From an uncultured Alphaproteobacteria bacterium (GTDB lineage: Bacteria; Pseudomonadota; Alphaproteobacteria; HIMB59), in the NCBI GenBank assembly GCA_902610255.1, contig CACLUX010000003.1, forward strand, positions 1-64,000: DNA of 64,000 nt, written 5' to 3'. The notes below the pieces were generated by a model. It was not told the origin of the DNA, searched no databases, and saw only the letters and a list, made by a program, of their open reading frames with translations. Made by a program: the position numbers and the translations under genes. Positions 41,954-52,265 of the stretch are shown in pieces. Each line of letters starts with the position of its first letter. Within the stretch, counting starts at the first letter, position 1.

Positions 41954-43288
41954 TCAATAATAGGTATTATTTAATAATGATAATATATTTTTTTTATCCT
42001 TAAACTCTTCAATTAACAAATCTGCAGGATTTTTTTGTTTTTCAACAATATTATATAATTTTTCAAGATGAATACTTTCATCTCTTCCTTCAGAATTTAG
42101 ATAACCTCTTTTTTCTAATCCCTTTTTAGCGAGGTTAAGAAGGTTTTTACCATGCTCATATAATGGTGTATTAATAAAGTTACTTTTAAGTCCTTTATAA
42201 GGGACTTCTTGATACAAATTTAAAATATCATTCTCTTGCCAAGAACTTGTTTCTTTCCAAAGATGTTCAAGATTTTCATCATCATAAAGTATGCCTACCC
42301 AAAATGCTGGAAGAGCGCAAATCATTTCCCATTTCCCAGCGTCTGCACCTCTAAGTTCTATATATGACTTTAATCTTACCTCTGTAAAAATTGTGGAGAG
42401 ATGGTTTATCCAATCTTGTATTGATATATTGTAATTTGAAAGGTCTCTATTTGCAGTATTTTTAGTTAACAATTCATTAAAAGTATAATCTGTTGTGTCA
42501 TATTGTTTTCCATTGATCTTTAAAAAATAGTTTTTTACCCCTAAAACAAAGTCAACATATTCCTCAATAGAAAAATTCTTATTAAGAAATAATCTTTTAA
42601 TTCCACATCTTTGATCATCAGTGTCTTGCCAAGTATAAATTCGATTACTCACTAAATTATTATATTTCGACTCACGAAAGGGCGAATTACAAAATATACC
42701 CATAACTATTGGTTGAATTCTATTAGAAACAACAAATTTTTTAATAAGATCTTTTTCATTAAAATAATCTAAATTTGCTTGAACAGTACAAGTTCGGGTC
42801 ATCATATCTAATCCTCTTGAGCCAACTTTAGGCATGTATTCACTCATAATTTTATAACGCTCTTTTGGAATAAAAGTTAAATCCTCTAATTTACTTATTG
42901 GATCAAATCCCAGTCCTAAAATGCATAATTCATTCAATTCGGCATATTCTTTTAATTCTCTTAAATGTTCATAAGACTCCGTACATGTTTGATGAACATT
43001 CTTTAAAATTTTACCAGATAATTCTAGTTGACATCCTGGCTCTAAAGTAATGCTAGCACCATTTTTAAACAAAGATATTAATTGATTGAAACTATTGTAT
43101 TCTTTTTTTTGCCAACCCTTTGATAAGAAAAATTGAAATAAATTTTGTATACTTACCTCTCCATCAAATTGAAATCTTTTATTATCTTTATAAAAGATAA
43201 ATTTTTCATGTTCAGTCCCAATGCCTTTATACTCAGGTTCAGTAAAATTGGAGTAGAAATAATTTATAAGATCTGATTTTTGTAACAA
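41954..43288 (-). CDS. gshA: Glutamate-cysteine ligase (plant/alphaproteobacterial type)
   Basis: A 444-residue enzyme for the first step of glutathione synthesis. Characteristic parts are GTEHEKFIFYKD at the start, ASITLEPGCQLELSGK, MMTRTCTVQANLDY and YIELRGADAGKWEMI. This is the class 2 ligase of plants and Alphaproteobacteria rather than the E. coli type. It starts directly after the transglycosylase gene stop and is followed by gshB. Confidence 0.93.
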   Translation of the reverse strand: MLQKSDLINYFYSNFTEPEYKGIGTEHEKFIFYKDNKRFQFDGEVSIQNLFQFFLSKGWQKKEYNSFNQLISLFKNGASITLEPGCQLELSGKILKNVHQTCTESYEHLRELKEYAELNELCILGLGFDPISKLEDLTFIPKERYKIMSEYMPKVGSRGLDMMTRTCTVQANLDYFNEKDLIKKFVVSNRIQPIVMGIFCNSPFRESKYNNLVSNRIYTWQDTDDQRCGIKRLFLNKNFSIEEYVDFVLGVKNYFLKINGKQYDTTDYTFNELLTKNTANRDLSNYNISIQDWINHLSTIFTEVRLKSYIELRGADAGKWEMICALPAFWVGILYDDENLEHLWKETSSWQENDILNLYQEVPYKGLKSNFINTPLYEHGKNLLNLAKKGLEKRGYLNSEGRDESIHLEKLYNIVEKQKNPADLLIEEFKDKKNILSLLNNTYY

Positions 43289-43873
43289 TTAAAACACACT
43301 ATTTTTATGAAAATTACATTTTGTTATTTGATTAGAGTAATCTTTAGCTTGACGTTCTACTTTTTTTGCCACCTCTAAAAGCCATTTTTTTTTGTTATAA
43401 GATTTTTTTTGATACCCACCCTTGCCCTCATGATAAGCAAGGTAATGATTGTAAACATCACTTTTATCAATTTTCAACAGACGGTAACTTCCATCAACAT
43501 ACCAACCTATAAAATCACTAGCATCTCTAAAATTTTTTCTATCGGCATTAAAGTTTTTTGTTGAAACTTTATACTCTTCCCATGTTCCATCTAAAGCCTG
43601 ACTGTAACCATAAGCGCTTGATGGCCTTAAGCCAGGAATAAAACCCAATACCTTTTTCCTCGGAGGCCTTGCAGCTCTTTCAAAAGAGGACTCTTGTTTA
43701 ATAAAGCTTAATTGCAAACTAACTGGAACTCCCCATTTTTCTTTTGTTTTTTCTGCATATGATTTCCATTTAGGATTTGTTTTGAAAATATCGCAAATAT
43801 TTGCTGTGTTAAAAGACCTATCGGTTGTAATACAACCTGATAATAATAGAAAAAATATCAGTAAGTACTTCAC
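43289..43873 (-). CDS. Lytic transglycosylase (SLT domain) lipoprotein
   Basis: A 194-residue protein with a lipoprotein signal (LLIFFLLLSGC, Cys near residue 14). The SLT-type domain shows SFIKQESSF with the catalytic Glu, then SSAYGYSQALDGTWEEY, and a C-terminal HYLAYHEGKGGY typical for the family. It would cut peptidoglycan from the periplasmic side. It shares a boundary base with the upstream aminopeptidase gene and abuts gshA, forming a four-gene minus-strand cluster. Confidence 0.85.
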   Translation of the reverse strand: MKYLLIFFLLLSGCITTDRSFNTANICDIFKTNPKWKSYAEKTKEKWGVPVSLQLSFIKQESSFERAARPPRKKVLGFIPGLRPSSAYGYSQALDGTWEEYKVSTKNFNADRKNFRDASDFIGWYVDGSYRLLKIDKSDVYNHYLAYHEGKGGYQKKSYNKKKWLLEVAKKVERQAKDYSNQITKCNFHKNSVF

Positions 43874-45213
43874 TAATTAAAATTTTTCCTTAAAAAATCA
43901 CTCATTATATCTAATCCCTGTAATGCAGCTCCTTTGGAGTCTTGAGACCAAGCAAAAGTGTCAAAGTGAAACCAAGGTATATTGGGAGATTTTAAAAATT
44001 CTTGAAGAAAAAGTGCTGCCGTAATAGAACCAGCCATACCATCTAAAGATGCATTACTAAGATCTGCTACTTGAGATTTAATTTTAAACAAGTAAGGAGA
44101 GTACAAGGGTAATCTCCAACATCTCAATTTTTCTTTATTTAAATTTTCGATTTTTTTTGCAAATGTTTCATTATTACAAAAATAAGCAGGAAGGTCTTCA
44201 CCCAGAGCTACTCTTGCTGCTCCAGTAAGCGTTGCAAAATCAATAATCATACATGGGTTATAAGAAGAAGCTTTTTCTATTGCATCTGCTAACAAAAGTC
44301 TTCCCTCAGCATCTGTATGAGCAATTTCGACAGACTTTCCTGATACAGATGAATATACATCACCAGGTCTCATTGATTTGGATGATATTGCATTTTCAGC
44401 GATTGGGGCAATTAAAACAATTTTAGTTTTTTTTAAAAAATAATTTGCTAACAAAAATAATGATATAGCGATAGCAGATCCTCCCATATCTTTTTTCATA
44501 TTTCTCATTGAGCTGCCTGGTTTTATGTTTACACCTCCTGTGTCAAATGTAACGCCTTTTCCAATAATAACTAGTGGTTTGTCTTTTTTTGAAAGTTTTT
44601 GATTTGTTATTTCAATCACTTTCGGTTTTGAAGAAGAAGATTTACCAACAGCACATGTCAAAGGAAAATTTGAATTTATTTCTTTTTCTGTGTAATCAAT
44701 AAAATTAAAACTTTTAAACAAATTATTATTTTTAATTTTTGAGTAATAAGTTGATGGGTTTAATTTATTAGCAGGGCTATTTATCAAGTCTCTTGAAAAA
44801 TTAATACAATCTGAGTAAAAAGTTAAAAACTCTAATTCTTTTTGTTCCTTTACGTATAGTAAATTTTTTTTGGATTTAGACTGATACTTATAGTTGCCCC
44901 AAGCCCATGCTTTGAATATTTCAGACTCCTTTGATTTGGCAAATTTAGTAGAAATATAATAGTTACCAATGTTAGACGCCGAAAAAGCACTAATTGCCTC
45001 TAGGTTTTTATCTGCGCCCTCTCCTAATATGACCTCTTTCAATCTTCCGTCCTCATAGGGAATTTTGAGAATTTTTCCTGATTCTGCCTTGAAATTATTA
45101 GATAAAGCCCAATTTTTAGTAAAAGATGATTGTGTTAACAACCATTTATTAAATTTACTTTGTGAAATGACAGAAATTTTTGTAGAACACTCAGTATTAT
45201 CATTGGTAAACAT
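43873..45213 (-). CDS. Leucyl aminopeptidase family (M17)
   Basis: A 446-residue cytosolic dinuclear metallopeptidase. The catalytic C-terminal half has IGKGVTFDTGGVNIKPG, MKKDMGGSA, EIAHTDAEGRLLLADAIEK and the DGMAGSITAALFLQEF stretch. It is shorter than E. coli PepA and resembles the PepA/PepB group of Alphaproteobacteria. It is the first gene of the cluster with the transglycosylase, gshA and gshB, and divergent from htpG by 27 bases. Confidence 0.88.
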   Translation of the reverse strand: MFTNDNTECSTKISVISQSKFNKWLLTQSSFTKNWALSNNFKAESGKILKIPYEDGRLKEVILGEGADKNLEAISAFSASNIGNYYISTKFAKSKESEIFKAWAWGNYKYQSKSKKNLLYVKEQKELEFLTFYSDCINFSRDLINSPANKLNPSTYYSKIKNNNLFKSFNFIDYTEKEINSNFPLTCAVGKSSSSKPKVIEITNQKLSKKDKPLVIIGKGVTFDTGGVNIKPGSSMRNMKKDMGGSAIAISLFLLANYFLKKTKIVLIAPIAENAISSKSMRPGDVYSSVSGKSVEIAHTDAEGRLLLADAIEKASSYNPCMIIDFATLTGAARVALGEDLPAYFCNNETFAKKIENLNKEKLRCWRLPLYSPYLFKIKSQVADLSNASLDGMAGSITAALFLQEFLKSPNIPWFHFDTFAWSQDSKGAALQGLDIMSDFLRKNFN

Positions 45214-45240
45214 TACTTATAATAAGGATACTAGAAAAAA

Positions 45241-47103
45241 ATGACTAAACAACAAGCGGAAAAGAAAACTGTAAAATTTGAAACTGAAGTATCAAAGCTC
45301 CTAGATATAGTTGCTAATTCACTCTATACCGAAAAGGAAATATTTTTACGTGAATTAATATCAAATTCATCAGATGCTTGCGAAAAGCTTAGATATCTTA
45401 GTCAGACTGACTCCAAAGCTCCTAAAACAAATAAATTCCAAATTCGAATTCATCTTAATGAAAAAAATAAAACTATCTCAATTAAAGATAATGGGATTGG
45501 CATGGATGATAAAGATATGCAATCAAATTTAGGCACAATAGCTAAATCTGGCACAGAAGAGTTTATTAAAAAGATGGGCGATAAAAAAGGAGATATCAAT
45601 CAAATTGGTAAATTTGGAGTTGGTTTCTATTCATCATTTATGGTTTCAGATCAAGTAGTAGTTAGATCAAAGAAATATAACTCATCCAGTGGTTACCTTT
45701 GGACTTCAGATGGTAAAGGTACATTTTCAATTGAGGAAACGGAATACAATGAAATTGGAACTGAAATTACGTTATCAATTATGAAGGACGAGAAAGAGTT
45801 TTTAAGTAAATATAAAATAGAAGAAATAATAAAAAAGTATTCTGATTTTGTTCCTTTCCCCATTTTTGTAACATCCGAAGAAGATAAAAATGATAAGAAA
45901 AAAGATGATAAATCTGAAGATCAAGTAAACTCTGCTGAAGCAATTTGGCTAAAAGATAAATCAAAAATTAAAAAAGATGACTACAAATCTTTTTATAATC
46001 AAGTTTCAAATTATTATGATGAGCCCTTAACAACTATTCACTTTAAAGCTGAGGGAGTTGTAAATTATACTGCCCTTTTATATTTACCCAAATCGCAGCC
46101 TCAAGATCTTTACCATCCAGATCGGAAAAACAAGTTAAAGCTTTATGTAAATAAGGTATTTATTTCTGATAAGTTAGATGCATTAATTCCAGCTTGGCTT
46201 AGATTTGTGCCAGGTGTGGTAGACACAGAAGATCTTAGTTTAAATATTTCAAGAGAAATTTTACAAAATAATGCCGTAATTAATAAAATATCTAATGCTA
46301 TTACAAAAAGAGTTCTCAAAGAAATTCTAGAATTACAAAAAAAGAAACCAGATGAATTTAAAGATTTTTGGAAGAATTTTGGACCTGTTGTAAAAGAGGG
46401 ACTTTATGAGTTTAATGACTTTCATGATCAAATATTTGAATTTTCAACATTTAACTGCTCTGAGAAAGAGGAAATGATAACTTTAGATCAATACGTAACT
46501 GATTTTTCAAATGATAAAAAGAAAATCTATTATATATCAGGTGAAAACAAGGAAAACCTAATTAATAGCCCTCAAATGGAACTTTTTAAGAATAAAAAAA
46601 TAAATGTTTTGTTAATTACGGATCCAGTTGACGAATTCTGGATGCCAATGAAAATGAAATTCAAAGATTATGAATTTACATCTATTACTAAAGGTGAAAT
46701 TGATATTGAAGATAAAAAAGAGTCAAAAAAAGACAAAGAAGATCCAAAGGAAGATAAAGATTTTGTTGGATTTTTAAAAGACAATCTGAAAGATAAAGTT
46801 AAAGATGTAAAAATTTCTAAAAGACTTACTACAAGTGCTTCATGTTTAGTGGCTGATGAGAATGATATGGATATGCACTTAAAAAAACTGATGGCCGCTA
46901 ATAATCAAAATATTTCTGATGAAAAAAGAATTTTAGAAATAAATATTAATCATGAATTAGTTAATAAATTAAAGTCTTTAGATAAAAATCAAAAAGACAA
47001 ATTCTGTGAAATTCTTTATGATCACGCAAAGCTTATGGAAGGTGAAAGCCTTGACGACCCAAAAAAATATACGAATTTAGTCTCAGAACTCGTTTCCTTA
47101 TGA
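45241..47103 (+). CDS. htpG: Molecular chaperone HtpG (Hsp90)
   Basis: A 620-residue Hsp90. The ATP-binding N-domain shows FLRELISNSSDACEKLR, IKDNGIGMDDKD and QIGKFGVGFYSSFMV. The middle domain has NISREILQNNAVI. Two Lys/Asp-rich low-complexity stretches (EEDKNDKKKDDKSED near 220 and DKKESKKDKEDPKEDKD near 500) are linkers. The small zinc-finger gene starts inside its final codons (ATGA overlap). Confidence 0.95.
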   Translation: MTKQQAEKKTVKFETEVSKLLDIVANSLYTEKEIFLRELISNSSDACEKLRYLSQTDSKAPKTNKFQIRIHLNEKNKTISIKDNGIGMDDKDMQSNLGTIAKSGTEEFIKKMGDKKGDINQIGKFGVGFYSSFMVSDQVVVRSKKYNSSSGYLWTSDGKGTFSIEETEYNEIGTEITLSIMKDEKEFLSKYKIEEIIKKYSDFVPFPIFVTSEEDKNDKKKDDKSEDQVNSAEAIWLKDKSKIKKDDYKSFYNQVSNYYDEPLTTIHFKAEGVVNYTALLYLPKSQPQDLYHPDRKNKLKLYVNKVFISDKLDALIPAWLRFVPGVVDTEDLSLNISREILQNNAVINKISNAITKRVLKEILELQKKKPDEFKDFWKNFGPVVKEGLYEFNDFHDQIFEFSTFNCSEKEEMITLDQYVTDFSNDKKKIYYISGENKENLINSPQMELFKNKKINVLLITDPVDEFWMPMKMKFKDYEFTSITKGEIDIEDKKESKKDKEDPKEDKDFVGFLKDNLKDKVKDVKISKRLTTSASCLVADENDMDMHLKKLMAANNQNISDEKRILEININHELVNKLKSLDKNQKDKFCEILYDHAKLMEGESLDDPKKYTNLVSELVSL

Positions 47104-47276
47104 GCGATCAAAACAAAATAGCAGACCCCATAGAATATGTTTCAAAAAATACTGATATAGTAATGTGCGATGGTGGAAGCGGTGATTTAGGTCATCCAGC
47201 TGTTTATTTTAAATTTGGTAAAAAAAAAGAAATTGTGTGTAACTATTGCAATAAAAAATTTATAAAAAAAGACTAA
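47100..47276 (+). CDS. CHCC-type zinc-finger domain protein
   Basis: A 58-residue protein whose ATG overlaps the htpG stop. It contains VMCDGGSGDLGHPAVYF with Cys and His, then IVCNYCNKKF, giving the C-H-C-C zinc pattern related to mitochondrial NDUFS6. In Alphaproteobacteria this small protein is common and may be a complex I accessory or a general zinc protein. Its 3' end overlaps the convergent LysR gene by four bases. Confidence 0.8.
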   Translation: MSDQNKIADPIEYVSKNTDIVMCDGGSGDLGHPAVYFKFGKKKEIVCNYCNKKFIKKD

Positions 47277-48160
47277 ACTTTTTTTTCTTTATTAACTTCT
47301 CTCACTAAAAAATCCCTGAGGGCTTCAATTTTTTTAGAACCCTTCAATTCAGGAGGATAAGTAAAATAAATGATTGTCTTTGGAGTATTTGCATTAGGTA
47401 AAATAGGAACAAGATTGTTATTAGATATTTTCATATATTCTGGTAAGGCACCAATGCCCGCTCCTCCTCCAATAGCTCTCATAACTCCATACATATTAGA
47501 TATATAAATGGTCTTGGGTTTTTTTGATTTAGGAATTAAATCCAAAATACAGTTTACATCGGGTATAGATGGCTCAACATCATGACCAAAAGCAATTATT
47601 GTATGTTTTGATAGATCACTCACACTTTTTGGTATACCAAATTTTTCAATATACTCTGGTGAGGAGTAAATTTTAAATTGAAACTCATACAAAGGAAAAC
47701 GAATTAAATCCATTTGTGTAGGCTCTTTTAATCGTAAAGCTACATCAGCCTCACCTAAGGAAAGATCTGTATATTTATTTTCAATTCTTATAGAAATATC
47801 AATATCAGGATATGAGTTTGAAAACTTTGCTATTCTTGGGGCAAGCCATGTGGTACCAAAGGCAACAGTGGCAGCTATGTGTAGTGAGCCTGTAGGTTTT
47901 TCTTTAGAAGAAGTTAATTGAGACTCGGTTAGAGCTATTTTTCCAAATATATCATGTGCTGTTTTGAATAAAATTTTACCTTGTTCGGTCAATGTTAGTC
48001 CCCTGGCATGTCTTTTAAATAGTGATACTTTCAAATCTCTCTCTAATGAGCTAATCTGTCTACTTATAGATGAATGACTTATATTCATTTTATTAGCTGC
48101 TTCTGAAATATTAAGATCTAGTGCAACATTATGAAAAATTTTAAGTTTATCCCAGTCCAT
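47273..48160 (-). CDS. LysR-family transcriptional regulator
   Basis: A 295-residue regulator. The N-terminal winged helix-turn-helix is clear (NISEAANKMNISHSSISRQI then LERDLKVSLFKRHARGLTLTEQG). The C-terminal effector domain has the usual ADVALRLKEP and GIGALPEYM patterns. Effector and targets are unknown. It is divergent from uvrC by about 100 bases, which may hold its operator. Confidence 0.88.
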   Translation of the reverse strand: MDWDKLKIFHNVALDLNISEAANKMNISHSSISRQISSLERDLKVSLFKRHARGLTLTEQGKILFKTAHDIFGKIALTESQLTSSKEKPTGSLHIAATVAFGTTWLAPRIAKFSNSYPDIDISIRIENKYTDLSLGEADVALRLKEPTQMDLIRFPLYEFQFKIYSSPEYIEKFGIPKSVSDLSKHTIIAFGHDVEPSIPDVNCILDLIPKSKKPKTIYISNMYGVMRAIGGGAGIGALPEYMKISNNNLVPILPNANTPKTIIYFTYPPELKGSKKIEALRDFLVREVNKEKKV

Positions 48161-48259
48161 GTTTTAATTTGATAATTTAGATATTTATACTATCTATTTT
48201 TTAATTAGAAACTCATTAATTTTTTTTTGTGATTTATAAAATGTCTGTAATATAGACTT

Positions 48260-50063
48260 ATGATTGGGCTTGAAATTCTTAAAAACAGAATAAAAGAGGC
48301 ACCTCAAAGTTCAGGGGTTTACCTTTTTTAAAAATAAAAAAGATAACCCAATCTATATAGGAAAAGCTATTAATATCAAAAGGAGATTATCTAATTATGG
48401 TAATCTCCCAAAACTTCCAAGAAGACTTCAAAAAATGGTTTCACAAACAGTAAATATTGATTTTGAGCTAACAGAGTCTGAGAGAAATGCATTATTATTA
48501 GAGGCTTTACTTATCAAGAAATTTTCGCCGAGATATAATATTCGTTTAAAAGATGATAAGAGCTTTCCATTAATTAAAATTACTAAAGGTGACTTTCCAA
48601 GACTGACAAGATTTAGAAATGAATTTTCTAGTGAAGATAAAGTATTTGGTCCATTTACCTCTGCATTAAAAACAGACAAAGTCATAAAAATCTTACAGAA
48701 ATCTTTTAAGTTAAGGAGTTGTAGTGACTTAGAGTTTAAAAATAGAAAACGAGCGTGCCTACTTTATGACTTAAAACAATGCTCCGCTCCATGCGTAAAT
48801 AAAGTAAGTCAAAATGAATACAGAAATCAAGTTGATGATACAGTTAAATTTTTTCAAGGAGGCCAAAAAAAAATATTTGATAAATTAGAAAAACAAATGG
48901 TTTATTTTAGTGAAAATCAAAACTATGAAAAGGCAGCGGAGCTAAGAGATAGTATACAATCTTTAAATTTTATCATCAGAGAGGAAGTGAAAATCAGTAC
49001 TCAAGATACAAATTATGACTATATTCATATTGATGAAAAAGAACATTTCTCAATATACATTGGTTTCATTAGGTATGGGCGATATCTTGGCGGAAATTTA
49101 ATTTACTATTCTGAAAAGTTTGAAGATGATATAGACCTTACATCTTTAATTATACAATTTTACTTAAAAAACTTCAGACCTAATAAAATAATAATTTCAA
49201 AAAGAATTAACGGATATAATGAATTAAAGTCAATTATGAGAGATAATTATAAGATTGATGTATTTCTAAAAAGTAGCAAAATTAATGGTGTTCAGAAAAT
49301 TTCAAAACTTACTGCAAAAAGAAATGATAAAGAAGTAAATCTTCAAAAACAAAAGTTTATTAATAATCAAGAAATATTAACTTTAATGAAAAATAGGTTT
49401 AATATTAATAACAAAATTGAACGTGTAGAGGCTTACGATAATAGTTTTTTCGGTAACAACTATGCTGTAGCATCATATGTGGTGTTTAATGAAGAGGGTT
49501 TTAGTATAAAGGATTCAAGAACATATAAATTTAAAGATTACGATTTAAAAAAGTTTGGTGATGCAGATTTAATGCGAAAGGTGTTTAAATCTCGTTTCTC
49601 CAAAGATGATAAAATTTTACCAGATTTAATAATTATTGATGGGGGTCAACCTTATTTAAAAATTTGCCAAGAAATTATTGAAGAAAGCGGTATTATTGAA
49701 AGTATAAAGTTAATTGGGGTGTCTAAAGGTTTTAAAAGAGATTTTAGATTTGACAGATATCACACTCTTAGTGAAAAAAATCTATCTTTGAAGGATAGCC
49801 CTCAAATAGAGGGTTTTATACAAAAAATGAGAGATCAAGCTCACAAATTATCCAAAAAAAATAGCATGAAAAGAATGTCCGACTCCCTAAAAACAAGTTT
49901 TTTAGATGATATATCTGGCATTGGGAAAATAAAAAAAATGAGGGTCATCAATTTTTTTGGAAGTGTTCAAAATCTAAAGAAAGCTAACAAAGATGAGTTA
50001 GTTCAAATAAAAGGATTAAATTCGAAAAATATTAAGGCTATATTGGATAAGATAAATGGCTAA
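48260..50063 (+). CDS. uvrC: UvrABC system protein C, with a frameshift near the start
   Basis: The gene begins at ATG 48260 (MIGLEILKNRIKEAPQSSGV), but after GVYLF the frame hits TAA at 48329-48331. Dropping one T from the T6 run at 48324-48329 gives the continuous UvrC N-terminus FKNKKDNPIYIGKAINIKRR and joins the long frame ending at 50063, about 600 residues in total. The GIY-YIG nuclease, UVR motif (ENQNYEKAAELRDSI), RNase H-like domain (IDGGQP) and C-terminal HhH (DDISGIGKIKKMR) are all intact. This could be a homopolymer sequencing error, slippage-dependent expression, or a recent mutation. Confidence 0.85.
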
Positions 50064-50610
50064 AATTTACACTATTCCCAATATTATTACTTTTGTAAGA
50101 ATTATTTTAATTCCCATAATTTTATATTTACTGTTCTCCGATAATTCTAAAGTAGTTCTTGTTGCAGGATTACTTTTTATAGTTTCATCTATATCTGATT
50201 ATTTTGATGGATATTTAGCGAGAACATTGAATCAATCATCTAGGCTTGGTGCTTTACTTGATCCTATCGCTGATAAACTATTAATAGCAGCTGTCATCAT
50301 AGTTTTGATAGACACGAGAGTAATTGCGGACATTCATGTAATTCCAGCCATAATTATTTTATTAAGAGAAATTGCAATTTCTGGTTTAAGAGAATTTTTA
50401 GCTAAACTAAATACTGACATGCCAGTAAGCAAACTAGCTAAATATAAAACTACATTTCAAATGGTTAGTTTATCTATTCTCATAATAGGATTAGGTTTTG
50501 AATTAAATGATTTTCTGTGGAATTTTGGCTTAGTCACATTATGGCTAGCCGCTATAATTACTTTATTATCTGGATATAATTATGTAGCAAAAGGTCTTAA
50601 ACATATTTGA
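50056..50610 (+). CDS. pgsA: CDP-diacylglycerol-glycerol-3-phosphate 3-phosphatidyltransferase
   Basis: A 184-residue inner-membrane enzyme for phosphatidylglycerol synthesis. The CDP-alcohol phosphotransferase motif DYFDGYLARTLNQSSRLGAL, followed by LDPIADKL, contains all the expected Asp residues. About five membrane helices are present. It overlaps the end of uvrC by eight bases and the start of moaD by four, a common alphaproteobacterial arrangement. Confidence 0.92.
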   Translation: MAKIYTIPNIITFVRIILIPIILYLLFSDNSKVVLVAGLLFIVSSISDYFDGYLARTLNQSSRLGALLDPIADKLLIAAVIIVLIDTRVIADIHVIPAIIILLREIAISGLREFLAKLNTDMPVSKLAKYKTTFQMVSLSILIIGLGFELNDFLWNFGLVTLWLAAIITLLSGYNYVAKGLKHI

Positions 50611-50861
50611 ATATTACATTAAAATATTTTTCTTGGATAAGAGTAAAACTTAAAAAAAGTCATGACTTAATTGAATTAAATCAAACAATAAGTTTTAAGG
50701 AATTGAAAAATAATCTCATTTCAAAAGACCCTGTATTTCAAGAAATATTTAATGATAAGAGCGTAAAATATTTTTTAAACTTGACGGAAATAAATGATGA
50801 TAATCAAACACTAAATAATGGTGATATATTAGCTTTGTTACCTCCCGTTACAGGTGGATAA
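50607..50861 (+). CDS. moaD: Molybdopterin synthase small subunit
   Basis: An 84-residue ubiquitin-like sulfur carrier ending in LLPPVTGG, the double Gly needed for thiocarboxylation. It works with MoaE to make molybdopterin. It is translationally coupled on both sides: its start overlaps pgsA and its last base is the first base of moaE. Confidence 0.92.
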   Translation: MNITLKYFSWIRVKLKKSHDLIELNQTISFKELKNNLISKDPVFQEIFNDKSVKYFLNLTEINDDNQTLNNGDILALLPPVTGG

Positions 50862-51322
50862 TGATTAAAATAACTCATGATAATTTTGATCTAGAAACAG
50901 AATTTAAATGTGTTTCATCCGACACAAATGGTGCGTACAGTTTTTTCCTGGGAACAGTTAGATCTGATTTAAGCTCATCAAATAAGAAAATAAAAGGTAT
51001 TTATTTGGAGTGTTATGAAGAATTAGCATTATCTCAGCTTAAAAAAATAAGAAGCAAGGCATTAAGTATTTGGAAACTAAATGAATGTTTAATAATTCAC
51101 CGAATAGGAAAATTAGATTTAGGAGAAAAAATTGTCTTAGTGATCACTGCTTCCTCTCATCGTGCAAACGCCATAGAAGCTTGTGAATTTGTGATTGATA
51201 GCTTAAAGATAGATGTAGCTTTTTGGAAATTTCATTTATTAAATAATGATAAAAAAGAAACAGTATTACAAAAAAATTTAGATAATGCAAAAATGTTAAA
51301 ATGGAAAGATGTTATTAATTAA
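50861..51322 (+). CDS. moaE: Molybdopterin synthase large subunit
   Basis: A 153-residue MoaE protein. Diagnostic parts are GAYSFFLGTVRSDL, YLECYEELALSQL, IIHRIGKLDLGEKIVLVITASSHR (given in part: HRIGKLDLGEKIVLV) and the lysine-bearing VAFWKFHLL. With MoaD it converts precursor Z into molybdopterin. It ends overlapping the convergent ilvE gene by four bases. Confidence 0.92.
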   Translation: MIKITHDNFDLETEFKCVSSDTNGAYSFFLGTVRSDLSSSNKKIKGIYLECYEELALSQLKKIRSKALSIWKLNECLIIHRIGKLDLGEKIVLVITASSHRANAIEACEFVIDSLKIDVAFWKFHLLNNDKKETVLQKNLDNAKMLKWKDVIN

Positions 51323-52206
51323 TTATCTTTGTAGTTGGGGTCCACCTCTTTCATATACAGACTTGAAATCTTAGCTGTAATATCTCCAACTTTAAAAGTT
51401 TGATTATCTATTTTTCCTACTGGGGTTACTTCTACAGCAGAGCCTGTTAAGAAAATTTCTTCAGCATTTTTTATTTCATCTGGATATATATCTCTTTCAA
51501 TAACTTTAATACTCTCATTTTTAGCAATTTCAATGACAGCCTGACGTGTAATTCCATTTAAAAAACAATCAGGCACGGGAGTATGAATTTCTCCATTAAT
51601 TACCAAAAAAATATTTGATCCAGTAGACTCACTTACTCTACCTTTATAATCAAGCATCAAAGCATCTGTAAAACCATTTTTTTCTGCCTCATGCTTACTT
51701 AAAGTACAAATCATATATAGGCCAGCAGCTTTAGTATCAGTAGGTATACAATCTGGGGGCGGTCTTTTCCACACTGCTGTTTGAAGAGATATGCCTTTTA
51801 ATCGGTCCTCTTTAGTAAAATAACTAGGCCATTCCCATGTAGCAACAGCTACATTTATTTTATTCTTCTGTGCAGAGATAGCCATCATTTCACTTCCTCT
51901 CCAAATCACTGGGCGAACATAACCATATTTTATATTCATTTTTTTTATTGTCGCTTCTTGAGCTTTATTTATTTCGTCTTTTGAATATGGCACTTCTATA
52001 CCCATTCTTTGAGCAGAAAAAAATAATCTATCAGTATGTTTTTCTAATTCATAAATTTTTTCGCCATAAACCCTGAGTCCCTCAAAAACACAACTACCAT
52101 AATGAAGTCCATGATTTAAGACATGAGTGGTAGCATTTTGCCATTCAACGAACTCACCATTATACCAAATAAAACCAATTCTTTTATCAAAAGGGATAAT
52201 TTCCAT
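51319..52206 (-). CDS. ilvE: Branched-chain amino acid aminotransferase
   Basis: A 295-residue class IV PLP aminotransferase. Family parts are NHGLHYGSCVFEGLRVY near 30, the PLP Lys in DTKAAGLYM, DALMLDYKGRVSESTGSNIF and EIFLTGSAVEVTPVGKID. It carries out the last step of Val, Leu and Ile synthesis. In Alphaproteobacteria it is often beside the MarR/OmpR regulators, as here, where it is divergent from them by 59 bases. Confidence 0.92.
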   Translation of the reverse strand: MEIIPFDKRIGFIWYNGEFVEWQNATTHVLNHGLHYGSCVFEGLRVYGEKIYELEKHTDRLFFSAQRMGIEVPYSKDEINKAQEATIKKMNIKYGYVRPVIWRGSEMMAISAQKNKINVAVATWEWPSYFTKEDRLKGISLQTAVWKRPPPDCIPTDTKAAGLYMICTLSKHEAEKNGFTDALMLDYKGRVSESTGSNIFLVINGEIHTPVPDCFLNGITRQAVIEIAKNESIKVIERDIYPDEIKNAEEIFLTGSAVEVTPVGKIDNQTFKVGDITAKISSLYMKEVDPNYKDN

Positions 52207-52265
52207 AATTCGAAATAATGTAATATTATTTATTAAAATTCACAATATAATTATATTTATATCTT

